Source: Globodera rostochiensis
Lineage: Eukaryota; Nematoda; Chromadorea; Rhabditida; Heteroderidae
Direction of reading: 5' to 3'
Assembly (NCBI GenBank): GCA_018350325.1
Contig: JAEVLN010000007.1
Coordinates: forward strand, 2,657,856 to 2,721,855
Length of the DNA stretch: 64,000 nucleotides
Part shown: piece by piece, positions 1-11,482 of the stretch
How the letters are laid out: each line of letters starts with the position of its first letter
How positions within the stretch are numbered: the first letter of the stretch is position 1
The notes under the pieces: generated by a model
Databases searched by the model: none
Seen by the model: the letters and a program-made list of their open reading frames with translations, nothing else
What the model was told of the DNA's origin: nothing
Position numbers and translations under genes: made by a program

Positions 1-1013
1 AAAACGTAGCGCGTGTGCCGTGGAGTAAACTGCTTGACATGCTGAAGGAAGCAAAGGTGCACTATACAAAAAATAAATTAAATTAAATTAAAAGCGCGAG
101 TATCTCGATCTGTGGATCGATAAAAATCTCTGGGGGTTTTTGGAAGACCGGCGGGAGCGGGATTCGTTCATTTTTCTTGGCGAAATGTTTTCAAAAATTT
201 AACAATTTTAGACCAATTTTCATTACAAAAATGCTTAAAATTTCAAATTTTTTTTTGCAAATCTTAACAATTGAGCCAAAAATTCAAAATTTTCTTGGCG
301 GCGCCTATCGGCACCGCCGACCCTCACCCCCCCCCCTTACCTCGAGAAATAAAGCAGAATTCTCAAAAAAAAAAATTGCATTTTTGAAAAATTCGCAAAT
401 CGGTAAAATTCGAAATTTTTGAGAAATTTTCTTCCGACGGCGCCAATAGGCGAAGTTGGACCCTCCAATTGTAAGAGAGAAAAAAAATCATTTACACAGT
501 CGGAGGTTCGAAGTTTCGAACTCACAGCCCCAGGCATCACTCACCATTATACGAAAAAAATTAAATAAAAAGAATAAAAAGATTTTCATTAGGGAAAGTT
601 GAACCTTAGACAAAATTTAATCACCCCACTCAGTTTAACTACTGCGCCACGTGAGATCATAATGGATAGTTGGAAAATTTCAAATATATTACTCAATTCA
701 ATTCAATTTTTAGCTTGGCCTGTTCTGTTCCTGTTCCAAGGATGTTGAATCTGTTTCTGTTCCAAGGATTTTGAATCTGTTTCTGTTCCAAGGATTTTGA
801 ATCTGTTCCTGTTCCTGTGCTGTTCTAAATTCTAGAATAGAACAGGAACAGAACAGACCAAGCTGGAACAGGAAAACACTGGTGATTACACACTCAATTT
901 AGGTGCTTCACGATGAGATGAAAAAGAAAGAAAAAGAGGAGGCAGAGAAAAAGAAGCAGCAAACTCCTGGTTTTGGCAAGTTTTTTGGCTTTTGTTTTAA
1001 TTTATTTTGTTAA
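1..1013 (+). CDS. 3' end of unknown multi-exon family, copy 1
   Basis: The window opens inside a coding exon ending LLDMLKEAK at base 56, followed by a GTGCAC donor. After an ~845 base intron, a TTTAG acceptor at 901-902 leads into a Lys/Glu-rich exon (VLHDEMKKKEKEEAEKKKQQ) that ends in GFGKFFGF plus a short tail and stop near 1013. The same two exons, with the same phase-0 junction, occur in copies 2 (minus, 15.9-17.7 kb) and 3 (plus, 58-59 kb), which is the main support. The final exon looks like a charged helix. Function is unknown and no known domain was recognised. The intron is enlarged by repeats (a GC hairpin at 297-318 and TGTTCC words at 718-865). Confidence 0.5.
297..318 (+). repeat. 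Dispersed GC hairpin repeat, first copy
   Basis: GGCGGCGCC-TATC-GGCACCGCC forms a 9 bp stem with one G-T type mismatch and a 4-base loop, followed by a C-rich run. Related or exact copies lie near 4651, 5083, 8238, 11106, 52546, 60665, 60798, 60947, 61701, 63577, 63711 and 63857 in both orientations. It sits in the first intron seen in this window, surrounded by AT-rich DNA. Confidence 0.85.
718..865. repeat. Local short-word repeat (TGTTCC family)
   Basis: Imperfect repeats of CTGTTCCTGTTCCAAGGAT and TTTGAATCTGTTCC alternate across the stretch and end in the complementary form GGAACAGGAACAGAACAG. The run is therefore partly self-complementary. It lies inside the intron of the first family copy and has no coding signal. 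Confidence 0.8.
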
Positions 1014-1084
1014 TAAGTTTCGCTTCTGTCCAAAAGTTGGAAAGCCTTTTAAACATTATGCAACCGATGGTGGCAACGAACTTA

Positions 1085-1600
1085 TACATATGTCGGGCAA
1101 TTCATTTCAAGTGGGAGAAGCTCGCGGAAAGAGGAAAAATCGCGGGGAAAAATAATTATATGCCTGGAGACATTTCCAATTTTCAAAAAAATTTTTATAA
1201 ATGAGATATCGGAAATTATTAAAAAATTCCGCACTTGAGATCTAGGTCCCTGGCTTTTCAAAAGTTTGCTGGCTTTGTAAGAAATTGAGTAAAAATAGGA
1301 AAGGCTAGTCCCTCCATTGGGGAAATAAAATGTTTGCCTTAAAAGGCTGGGAAAACTGCGTTTCTGGATTTACGAAAGCGCAGTATACTTCTTACCGATT
1401 TAAACTCTGAAACCGAACGCCCTATTCTTCAGAAAACCGGCAATAAAAATTTTTATATGTTTAGGATTTTTGAAACATTTTTGAGTTTTCATTTTTTTGC
1501 TTTTTTAATTCCAAATTTTCAGTCACCATCTGAATTATGCGGACATTCGGATGATCTGAAGTTGTGAGCGAAGAATTGATTGCTTTATAATTATTGTGCG
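1085..1600 (+). pseudogene. Downstream conserved block of family, copy 1 (decayed)
   Basis: Downstream of each of the three family copies lies a block that can be read as further exons. Here it contains HFKWEKLAERGKIAGKNNY and GDISNFQKNF, then stops where copy 2 stays open. A later piece at about 1320-1408 reads MFALKGWENCVSGFTKAQ and matches copy 3 (MFVLKVGEKLHFWIYEGVE), but the expected AG acceptor before it is lost. A third piece follows a TTTTCAG near 1522. These may be 3' exons of the same gene or a second gene moving with it. The function is unknown. Confidence 0.4.
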
Positions 1601-1714
1601 ACCTTTTTATTGTTAGTATTTACCTTTTATTAGCATTTACAATCATTTTTTGAATCACATTACCTTATGCCCCCATCTCCATTGGTTGATTCGCTCAAAT
1701 TACCCTATTTGGAA

Positions 1715-2690
1715 AAATTGCCTTATATGTGAAAAATTAAAATTGCTTAAAAACACCTTTATAGGGTTTCTTAGGTGCTGAAAACGATAGAGCAATCAAA
1801 ATTTTGGCGCGGAAAAGCATTTAAACCGGTTTTTGAATGGCTTAAAAATTGCCAAAAATGGACATTTTTGACCAAAATTTTGTATCTTCCTGTGGATTAA
1901 TTGCAACAAATTTAATATCATTCGACAGCTCTCGACGAGACAAACCGATCAAGATGTGAAACAAGTCGATCAGACGCCATTCAGATACCGGCCGACTGAG
2001 TCCCAGTGTAAAAGGGACATTTCAGTACCATTAACAAACACCGGCGATTGACTAAATGGTACTTATGGGCGCATGGGGAAGTCAAAAGGTGTGTATGTGA
2101 AAAGCTATTTTCATCAACGGCTAAGTTAATCTGTTAATATTAATAGTTTATCTTAGCCGTTTTGATGAAAATAGCTTTTCACATACACACCTTTTGACTA
2201 CCCCTTAATTCGCCACCCTCCGTCGGGGTCGCGTTAGGCTTAGGTTCGGGGGCGCGTTAGGCTTAGGCTTTAGGCTTAGCCTTCTCCGTCGGGGGTGCAT
2301 GCACAGTTATCTTTTGTTTACAGTTAGTTGTCTGTGGTTGAAAGAGGTTTCATTATATTTGGTACTGAAATATCCCTTTTACACTGGGACTCTTTCGGCC
2401 GGTATCCAAATACCGTCTGCTCAACTTTCTCACACCTAGATCGATTTGTCTCGTCGAGAGCAGTCGAATGATATTAAATTTGTTGCAATTGGTCCACTGG
2501 AAGATACAAAATTTTGGTCAAAAATGTCCATTTTTGCCAATTTTTAAACGGTTCAAAACCCGGTTTAAATGCTTTTCCGCGCCAAAATTTTGATTGATCT
2601 ATCGTTTTCAGCACCTAAGAAACCCTATAAAGGTGTTTTTAAGCAATTTTAATTTTTCACATATAAGGCAATTTTACCCCTTATTTTTAA
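1715..2690. mobile_element. Fold-back / MITE-like inverted-repeat element
   Basis: The arm at about 1715-2040 (TGCCTTATATGTGAAAAATT onward) is repeated in reverse complement at about 2365-2685. Inside it is a second inverted repeat, AAAGGTGTGTATGTGAAAAG at about 2085 against its complement near 2175-2195. The whole unit would fold into a nearly continuous hairpin of ~970 bp. The loop-proximal right half carries TTAGGC-like words at 2226-2285. No ORF or transposase is present, so it would be non-autonomous. No convincing target duplication was found. Confidence 0.8.
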
Positions 2691-3108
2691 TTTAATACAA
2701 AATTTTAGATTTCATTTTCTAAAAACGAAAAAATAAAATGTTTGAAGTTGATAGAAAGGTATTATAGGGAGGGGTGCAGAATCCGACCAAATTTATCTAA
2801 TTCGAATTAAGTTTGAAGAGACTTATTAGTCATTTAGACATGTGCAAGCATGTGCCGACGGTTATAACTTTTTTCAAACAACAAAATAAATATACATGGT
2901 ATCATTGGGAAGCTCAAATTTTATAGAATTTTTCATCAAGCAAAAGCTAAGCGATTCGGAAAAGTTTCAAAGAATGAAAGAAAATTCAATGATTGGGGAT
3001 ATAGTGTCTGACCATACGCTGTCTGCCACGAGCCGGTTCGATTTACTATTAAAGGTTATAAGTGAAAAAGTGTAAAAATCGCCCTTTTAATTTTAAAACG
3101 TCCAAAAA

Positions 3109-5597
3109 ATGCGAACAAAACGACTTGCGTCCAAAGCTTGCATAGGTGGAAGCCGAACCAAAAAGTTGGCGCTCAAATACGTAGCAGGAGGAGGAGGAGG
3201 AGGAAATTCTGGGTCGAAACGCCCCGTCGTCGCCACAAAGTCGACCGGCACGCCAGCCAACAAAAAGGGTACACAAAATGGCAGGGCCTTATTTATAGAA
3301 AAGAATTATGGGTATTTTCCGTTTTTATTGCATTTTTGTGGACTCTGATCGGAACTTTTAAATATTTTTGTTTTAAATAGTTTGTCTTAACCAACATGGC
3401 GAACAAGTCGATGGTGATCATGAAGAGATGCCTTCTTTACAAGTTGCGGCTCAAGAGTTCGTTTAATAAACAAAAACTTATTTATGTTTTGATCCAGGAA
3501 TTCGGGCAACAGTGGCATTTTTGTTGTGGACGATCTGAGCGATGGCAAAGAGCTGAACAAATTGCGCGTTATCAACACGTACAACGAGGAGGAAATGTGC
3601 CCATTTGAGTACATCACGAGCACGGAAAATGATCTGAAAAATGGGGTGAGAATCGGCACAGAAAAGCACAATTTATGAAGCAAATTAAAGTTGTTGTTTT
3701 GGATAAAAAAATTCTGCGTTTTATCAAATTGTTTAGGATGTCCCGTGCAAAGATGGTAGTGGGCCGACTCTGCGGTCCAACACGCGCTTTCAGGTAATTA
3801 AGAATATGGTGTTCTTAGTCAATAGCAAAAACGTGTTCAAACATTTAATTTTGGGGGGGGGCTAAATTCAAAAAAGCCGATCTTTGGAGGGGGTACAAAA
3901 AAAAGTCGATTTTTAGGGGTGCATTTTTGGTAAGTGCTGTCGGAGGAAATTTTCAAGGATTTGAACGATATTTCTGAAGAAAATTTTTGATGCCAATTTG
4001 TTAGGAAAATTGGACCAAAAACTACAATTTTGTAAATCAAAAGGGTCCCCCTATGGTTTGTCCCCTCAAATTTTCCTTTTGGGAGGGGGGTACGTGACCA
4101 CTCGTACCCCCCCCCCCCCCCCACCCCTAAATACGTGCCTGCCCCTCCCCCCCCCCCCGAAATCCTGGCTACGAGCTTGCATGTACCCAAAGATTGGCGG
4201 TGTCGAAAAAATCCATAAGTTTGGTTTTTTTGTTGTTAAAAATAGTTTGTTTTTGAAGTCTTTTATTATGAACCGGGAATTTTTTTTTGAAGATTTAAAC
4301 AATGTTTGTTGGGCGGGCTGTCCTTTGAATGATAAGGCTTTCGATCGATTTGAAGGAACAAAAGTTAATCCATTTTTCATATTTATAATGCCTTCTTCTC
4401 AAGGTGTTCTACGCGAACCCCAAATTGAAATTGAAATGGTCCCTGCAAACGTTGGATGCCATCGAAGCGGGCACGCCGCTGTTCGAATACACCGGAGTGC
4501 TGAGCAAAGTTGAGCCCAAAAAGCCGGACAACTACGTCGTCGTATTTGAGCATGTACAGTGCAAGTTTCAATAAAAAATTGTTCTCGTCTATAGGCCTAA
4601 AGATAGAATAATTAAACTTAAAACCGGACTCACTCCTGGGGGGGGGGGGGGTCGGCGGTGCCGTTTCGCGTGATTTTAATTAGAATTATATTTTTTTGAC
4701 TCAATATGTTAAGAAATTGGTCCCAAAAATTACTTGCGGTGTTGTTTCTCTCTTTACTTTTCCTAAGATAAGAAAACATTTTTTGACAGGACGGCCAGAA
4801 ATATTTAGTGGACGCCTTTCGTAAAGGGAATTTGGCCCGTTTTGTCAACCATTCGTGTCGCCCAAATTGCCGCGCTGTTTTGACGCACATCGACGGCACT
4901 GAACAAAAGGAGCGCATTCCGTCCGTTGTGATCTATGCCCTGCGGCATATTTATGCCTGCGAAGAATTGGTCATGGATTATGGTAGGGAGCTTTTTAGAT
5001 GCACAAAATTTTTGTGTATACGGAATTTTCAAAAATACAATTTTTTTTATAAGAATTCTTTCACTTTTGGTGGGGGAGGGAAACTGGCGGTGCCGATTTG
5101 CGATAAATTTAGATTTTTTTGGAATTGCTCCAAAATAACGATTTTGCAAATCATAGGCGTCCCCCCCCCCTTATGGGTTTTTTTCTCAATTTTTTTCTTC
5201 GACCCCTAAATACGTGCCTGCTGCAATTACCCCTCAAATGTTAGGCAGAGACTGGTGGTTTGCCAAGGCGGACTCGTTTTCTTGCCAATGCGGTAGCGAA
5301 CAATGCAAATACGGCGAGGATTGGTGTGCCAAAGAGAGTCAATATCCCTGGAATCGTGCACGCAGGCGACAGGCGACCTGCTGCAAAGGGTGCGCGCCAC
5401 GCATGCAGCTGGCAATGAAGAAAATCCCTTTTACTCGCATGGCACGCATAAATGCGAGCCCATTGATTGGTTCGTGGTCCGGCATGGACAAGAAGTTAAG
5501 CGAAAGTCAACTGGCACTTCTGATAGACTCGGACGACGAGGAGGAGGAGGAGGAATCGGAACAAGATGAGGAGGAAGAGGAATCGGAAGAAGATTAG
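3109..5597 (+). CDS. SET-domain histone lysine methyltransferase with H3-like N-terminus
   Basis: A spliced gene of the SUV39/SETDB (H3K9-type) class. Exon 1 (from ATG 3109, in-frame TAA upstream) encodes MRTKRLASKACIGG then SRTKKLALKYVA and a Gly-rich run; the first ~26 residues align with the histone H3 tail. A later exon (~3500-3633) gives a pre-SET-like region ending NEEEMCPFEYIT. Exon ~3737-3792 gives VPCKDG. Exon ~4402-4560 gives the start of SET (LDAIEAGTPLFEYTGVL). Exon ~4792-4975 gives the catalytic core (LARFVNHSCRPNC and ELVMDYG). The last exon (from ~5246) holds post-SET CQCGSEQC and an acidic tail of Asp/Glu. NHSC, the DY motif and CxCx4C are all kept. Odd points: the usual GxG of the SAM pocket reads KWS, and the pre-SET cysteine cluster is mostly absent. 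The joins of the first exons are inferred; the core exons are clear. It would act on chromatin in the nucleus. Confidence 0.85.
3840..4165. repeat. Intronic repeat with G/C homopolymers
   Basis: This intron of the methyltransferase gene holds several runs of 7-17 G or C, a fragment resembling the dispersed hairpin family (GCCAATTTGTTAGGAAAAT, compare CAATTTGTTAAGAGATTTGC elsewhere), and the words CGTACCCCC. Related inserts occupy the next two introns at about 4635-4740 and 5080-5215, each next to a GGCGGTGCCG core. Confidence 0.6.
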
Positions 5598-6540
5598 GAG
5601 AAGGCGGGAGAAGAATGAGGAGGACGCAATGGTGGAAGAATGAGATGGTTTTTTAACATATTTTGTGATTGGACGGAAGAATAATCGTCGTTTTGTTTCG
5701 TGTTAGATCGCTTTTTTTTCATCCTTTCATTTTTCAATTTTCTGTTTTTTTACATATAAACCTCACTGCCCGAATTCAGAACATAAAAATTTAATAAATG
5801 CTTCTTAAATGCCCAAAAAATTTTTTTTTGTTCACCGATTTGTAAAATGATAAAGAAACAATTTGAGAAAGAGTGTTAAGGGCTTTTTTGTAGCATTTTT
5901 TGTGGGCTACAAAACCAGCAAGAGCAACCATCCCGAATCCCCCTCATTAAAATACTGTCCCACTCCCAGTCCGACCACCTCCCTTTTTACTGCGTCAAAA
6001 GTAAATGCAAAAAATTTCAACACCTCCTTCATGGAGATCCGGAAACCCCAAAAAACACTGAAAATGGAGGTAAATTTACGGAAAAATCCCTGAGGGCTTG
6101 GAAAAAATTTTCTGCAAAAAACCCGCCATAAGGGATGGGTAGCCCACTAAATTCTCTACAGAATCGCCCTTTGGCTCTAAGCTCTCCGACTTTCGCCCGA
6201 AAAGTTAGGCTTGGGGTGTCACATTTTTGTCGAGGGAGGACCCTTATTTTGGGCATTTACTTTTGGGGACCACTGTATAAGTTTTTAGGCACTAGCCTTG
6301 TAAATACTTTGGACGCTTTATACTGCTTGGTTTTTAATAGTGCCCGACGCATTTTGACGGGTTCCCGTTCGGGGGTCCTTTTTGTAAACCTGCTGGTCTC
6401 GTGTCCTTGTTCAATTCCCTGGCTAGCGTTTTTGATTATGAATTTGTAAATTAGACCTTTTACCAAAAAAAATTCTCCAACGAAGAAAAGAACGCTTTTC
6501 TTAATAAAAAATTATTAAATCCGAAAAATTCCATCATTAG
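5598..6540. other. 3' flank and intergenic, no gene seen
   Basis: After the methyltransferase stop there is an AT-rich 3' flank with an AATAAA-like signal near 5793. The short open frames at 5863-6466 overlap on both strands, show no recognisable domain and no splice logic. I see nothing else to support. Confidence 0.5.
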
Positions 6541-7505
6541 GGGTATATTTTCGATTATTTTCACTCATTTTTCGAAATAAATTAGTAATTTTACGACAAA
6601 TTTTACATTTGAAGAAATAGCATTAGAAAAAGAGAGAGAGAGAGTCAAACGGTGAGAGTAATTTGATCATCAACGCACCCTATCTAAAAATTATTTTTAA
6701 TTTTGGAACATTTTATTTTTGAAGAAATAGTGTGATAAAAAGAGAGGGTCAGACGTCGAGAGTAATTGAGCACTCAACGCACCCTATCCAAAAATTGTTG
6801 GTACTTTTTCATAAAGTTACAGAAATTACCGTGGTCGTTGACTAGTTTTAGTCCAAATAAGGTATGTATTTGGACGGTCCATGCAAATGGATCGATAAAT
6901 TTTGGAATTGTCTGACCGAAAGGTTGGACTTAAATTTGATTTCCCGATTCCATTGGAAGGTTTTTCGATTATTTTCACTCATTTTTCGAAATAAGTTAGT
7001 AATTTTACGACATTACATTTGAAGAAATAGCATTAGAAAAAGAGAGAGAGAGAGTCAAACGGTGAGAGTAATTTGATCATCAACGCACCCTATCTAAAAA
7101 TTATTTTAGTTTAATTTTGGAACCTTTTATTTTTGAAGAAATAGTGTGATAAAAAGAGAGAGTCAGACGTCGAGAGTAATTGAGCAATGACACCCTATCC
7201 AAAAATTGTTGGTACTTTTTCATAAAGTTACAGAAATTACCGCGGTCGTTGACTGGTTTTAGTCCAAATAAGGTATGTATTTGGACGGTCCATGCAAATG
7301 GATCGATAAATTTTGGAATGTCTGACCGAAAGGTTGGACTTAAATTTGATTTCCCGATTCCATTGGAAGGTTTTTCGATTATTTTCACTCATTTTTCGAA
7401 ATAAATTAGTAATTTTACGACAAATTTTACATTTGAAGAAATAGCATTAGAAAAAGAGAGAGAGGGAGTCAAACGGTGAGAGTAATTTGATCATCAACGC
7501 ACCCC
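6540..7505 (-). repeat. Satellite block, inverted relative of the 31.8-39.1 kb array
   Basis: About two and a half units of ~410 bp, recognisable by GATAGGGTGCGTTGATGATC (here reverse-complemented), GAGAGAGAGAGTCAAACGG and CCAATGGAATCGGGAAATCA. They are the same family as the large array 24 kb away but in opposite orientation. Units differ by small indels. Confidence 0.9.
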
Positions 7506-8150
7506 ATTTGTGCTCTTGAATTAACGACAAAAATGCTCTTGAATAACTTTAAATTATTAAATTTAAAACAAATTCCCATTTGGACAAAGGTGGTATTTTT
7601 GGTTATCCACCTCATAGCATTTATTTATTACTGCCTTTTTTGCTCTTAAAGTATCGAGAAAAAGGCTCTTTAAAAATAATGAAATATAAAATTTGGGAAC
7701 TTGGGATTTATACCTTAGCTCATAACATTTATTTACTAATTCCATTTGTGCTTTTGATTTAACGACAAAAATGCTCTTGAATAACTTTAAATTATTAAAT
7801 TCTAAAACAAATTCCCATTTGGACAAAGGTGGTATTTTTGGTTATCCACTTCATAGCATTTATTTATTACTGCCTTTTTTGCTCTTAAAGTATCGAGAAA
7901 AAGGCTCTTTAAAAATAATGAAATATAAAATTTGGGAACTTTGGAATTTATACCTTAGCTCATAACATTTATTTACTAATTCCATTTGTGCTCTTGAATT
8001 AACGACAAAAAAGCTCTTGAATAACTTTAAATTATTAAATTCTAAAACAAATTCCCATTTGGACAAAGGTGGTATTTTTGGTTATCCACTTCATAGCATT
8101 TATTTATTACTGCCTTTTTTGCTCTTAAAGTATCGAGAAAAAGGCTCACT
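7506..8150. repeat. Tandem repeat, ~240 bp unit, 2.7 copies
   Basis: Copies start near 7506, 7745 and 7985 (TTTGTGCTCTTGAATTAACG). Each contains CATTTGGACAAAGGTGGTAT and TTTGCTCTTAAAGTATCGAG. The third is cut off at about 8145. Open frames of 60-87 codons occur in register on both strands, as expected for a tandem repeat, and are not taken as genes. The block abuts the satellite at its left edge. Confidence 0.9.
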
Positions 8151-8212
8151 TTTTTGACCAAAAAACGCCAATTTAATAATGAAAGGGCGCTAGCGGCCCG
8201 CCAACAGCTAGC

Positions 8213-8285
8213 ATGCAAAGGAATTCAAAATTTTCTCGGCGGCGCCTATCGGCACCCTCCCCACCCCCCCCCCCCCCCCCCCGAC
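8213..8285 (+). repeat. GC hairpin repeat copy with poly-C
   Basis: ATTTTCTCGGCGGCGCCTAT followed by CGGCACC and a run of about 18 C. The right stem is incomplete (CACCCTCC instead of CACCGCC). Confidence 0.8.
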
Positions 8286-8525
8286 GCCCCAGAAGCTTGA
8301 AAATAGGCCAAATGGTCGCTGAAGCAAAAATAAATTTGAATATAGCGTCTTTATTAAATACAGATCAATATTTTGGCGTTTCTGCGCTGAAATGTGCAAA
8401 TTCATTACAATGTAATGCTTTGTTGGAATTGTCGCATCCAACCTTTATTTATCTCATTTTTGTATTCATTTATTTTAATAAAATTTATGTTCATGACTTT
8501 AGCCTTTTGTTTGGCACAAGCAGCA

Positions 8526-8590
8526 GGGATGTCTTCCGTTCCGTATTCCATGTTTCCGTATCTTTTTTGGTTTGACACGGAAGACATCCC
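8526..8590. repeat. Short inverted repeat
   Basis: GGGATGTCTTCCGT at 8526-8539 is the exact reverse complement of ACGGAAGACATCCC at about 8577-8590, leaving a loop of ~37 bases. No flanking gene explains it. Confidence 0.7.
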
Positions 8591-8599
8591 CCCAAGGTA

Positions 8600-11260
8600 C
8601 AAATTATTAATCATATTCTGTCTCCTTCTTCCGACAACATTACAAATAGTGCAAAAATGCATTTAATCATAATTAGGGCCAAGCCAAAATAGCAATTATC
8701 ATCAGCCTGAAATTGGCAACCGCTTTTCGTCTATTTTGACGTGTTGAACGCAATGCACAAAATTTTGGTTGATAAGAAACACTTCATTCATTCATTTGTT
8801 GGGCTGGCCTCTGTTTTATAACAGAAGAAAGTCGGGTTTTTTCTAATTTAAATATGTTCAAAAAATTAATATTTCTTCGAAAATTGTAACGCTTTTTAAA
8901 CTCGGTTTTCAATCACTAACAAAAACTTATTCCGTATTAAAATTTGTTTTACAATTGTTGAGCGGCCAAACGGTTTGATCCGACGACATTGACATTAATG
9001 TTCCGTATTTGAGTGTTGAGGCCAGCGTCGATGGCTGCAACTTTTGTAGTTGTAAAGGGCCAAACTTTACCCAACAGCTGTCTACAGTTTGTGCGCATAT
9101 CTTTGCATAATAACAATAAAAAGAGCTAAAAAATTTAGCAAAAATATTGTTGATTCACATTATAGATATTCTGAAATTAGGAAACAATTTGGCGATGCCT
9201 TTCAGTAGGGTTGGTCTCCGATTCCTCGGGGGCGGGAAAGGTCGGGGACGAAACCCCGATTCATACCTTCCTTCACCCACCCTAATTAATTTTTTTAATA
9301 AAATTTTATATTCAATTTTGCTTGCCTCGTCAGCAACATAATTCAAATTTATAAAGAGTTGAACTGGGAAAAACAGTATTTTTCCAATGGGGTCGCAGAG
9401 CATAAAGTCATTAAACCATTTCAAATTACTTGCAGAAATATACGACATTTGACACATTGCCACAATTTGAATTGCGACGCAAGTCAAAGTTAGCCTCACA
9501 CTGTCTTTGTCCGATGCCGAAGCCGCCACTTCGGTGCCCCAATTCCGATTATGAGCTGCAACAAATGGACATTTTAATCCTTTTTTAAAGCTAAAGGCTT
9601 TTCTAGAAAAAAGCAGCCAGGTGGGGGCCCTGCCCCACCCCCGAAACCATCCGAAATTTTGAAAAGTTTTAGACCAATTACCCTAACAATCGATTTTCTG
9701 GGTGCGCCCTCCCCGAAACGCGAGGTTTTTTGGGGATCAGGGCTCGGGATTTTTCGGGGGGGGGGGCTCTCGGAAAATACGTCAGTGATTAAATTAGTCA
9801 GAATAGGTGAAGTATAATTCAGTAATCGAATTTTGGTTCGGAGTCTGAAATGAAAGTCAGCTTTGGGTTCTACGCCCCCCCCTCCGAATACCCCTCGAAT
9901 TCTCGACTTTTACTAATCACTGATGCTTTTTCCGCTGACGCATTTTCCGGACACCCTCCGGGGGCGTCGGGAAACTTTTATTATTTCTACCTTTGATCCA
10001 TGCAAATTTTGTCACAATTGCAGCATAAAATAACGACGAAACAATGACATATGACCCGGTATAGTAAGCGGGAGTCTTGAAATTATCTATTTAAAATTAA
10101 AAGATTTATTAAATTGATTTTATTATATATTATGTTAACTTACAAAGGTAAAAAGTTATAGGGATGGACAATAAATGCATAAACACACATTGAACAAAAA
10201 TAAGCCTTAATTGATCTTTATTATTAGGGATAAGATTTTCAAGTTTAGACAATTTTTTTTCTGAACGCGCCTTGCTCTGCAAAGCACGAAAATCATGTTA
10301 TTAGATCACAGCGATCGTTTTTCATTGAGTTTTTAGCAATTATTTCATAGTTTTTTTATTTTTAGGCAACTATAATTTTTAAAAAAACTATTTTGGCCTT
10401 TTTTGAAAAATTCCTTAAGAAAAATGCAATAATACCAAAAAATGCAAGCCTAAAAATGGACTTTTATCAAAGCTAAAAATTCTGCCAACCAAAAAATGGG
10501 ATTTTTTAAAATTTTAGTCTGAATTGTTTTTTATTTGAAATTGTTATCACACAAATGAATTTTGATTGATAAATATAGGAAAAATGTTTTGGACCAGTTT
10601 ACACCTCTATGGTCCATTTTAGAAACTATTTAGGTCATTTATAGAAATTATTTTGGACTTTTTTATTTTAGAGATTTTAGCAATGCTATAAATCCTATCC
10701 ATAATTATTATTGATTAAAATTAAATTGCAGATTAACTTATTTACACCTTTTTGTCATTTTTTGTTTGTAATGAAATGGAAAAAACACTGCATGCGCCCG
10801 ATTTGTAGCCAGCGCAATTATGTGCAAGCGATTGCTGATCGAACAGAAGATAGCGCAAGGAATAACGATGTAAGTGACGAAGAAATCGGTTATATTTGAT
10901 GGAGGTACATAAGCCGCCGCGCGTTGGATTATACTTGCAAGTAAGCCGAAAATTGCAGGGAATAGCTTAAATGAATTATTTTCAAAAGTTAATCAAATCA
11001 GAAGAATTGTTTTATAAAGTTTAATCTAGGATTGGCACTCCGAACTCCCTCCCAAACGAAAAAAATCTGTGGTTTTGGACCAATTTTTTAATAAATTCCA
11101 TACTCGGCAGCGCCTATCGGCACTGCTGACCCCCCCCCCCCCCCTCCCCTCCGCAAATGCAGGATTTGCCAAAAGTCCGGAATCCGTCATCCAGCACGCC
11201 GGACCTTAAAATGTCCGGAAACCGGGCACAACATATTTCTTTTGCGTTAGCTAATTAACA
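8600..11260. other. Intergenic, no supported gene
   Basis: AT-rich with a G/C-rich island at 9200-9265 (CTCGGGGGCGGGAAAGGTCG) of the same word family seen at 40964-41070 and 41860-41910, a C/G-rich patch at 9600-9770, and a hairpin-repeat copy at 11106-11128. Short frames at 9155-9529 (minus) and 10711-10899 (plus) have no recognised domain. The latter ends in a possible donor (GATGTAAGTG) but no partner exon was found. Confidence 0.5.
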
Positions 11261-11266
11261 CTCACT

Positions 11267-11482
11267 TTGCTGACCAAAATGTACAAAGCGAAGCGTTCTC
11301 GAGACAATTTGAATACCGGATATGCACAAAACAGTTGGAACAACATTGAAAGACTTTTAACTATGACTATTGTTAAAATCCACGGGTCCACGCCTGAGAC
11401 GGCGGCTATTCGAATTGCGGTGCAGTCCATTTGTACGATAGAAAGTCAAATTAACTCAATCTACATAAAGATGATGGTTTAA
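11267..11482 (+). CDS. Possible small protein, 71 aa, unknown
   Basis: An open frame with balanced composition (contains YAQNSWNNIERLL and STPETAAIRIAVQSIC) and more protein-like than its surroundings. No homology is recognised, no signal peptide is seen and no neighbouring exon was found. It could be chance or a lone exon. Low confidence. Confidence 0.25.
   Translation: MLTKMYKAKRSRDNLNTGYAQNSWNNIERLLTMTIVKIHGSTPETAAIRIAVQSICTIESQINSIYIKMMV

Noticed and set aside
2226..2285. Interstitial telomere
   Set aside because: Only a few degenerate TTAGGC words inside a fold-back element; not a true telomeric run.
6029..6466. Three overlapping frames of 69-104 codons
   Set aside because: Open on both strands, no splice partners and no recognisable motif.
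7563..8066. Open frames of 60-87 codons on both strands in the 240 bp tandem repeat
   Set aside because: In-phase repeats with low complexity and no start or splice context.
9155..9529. 124-codon minus frame that looks partly membrane-like (VAIQIVAMCQMSYISAS)
   Set aside because: Its 3' third is a G/C word repeat found elsewhere, and no partner exon or homology was recognised.
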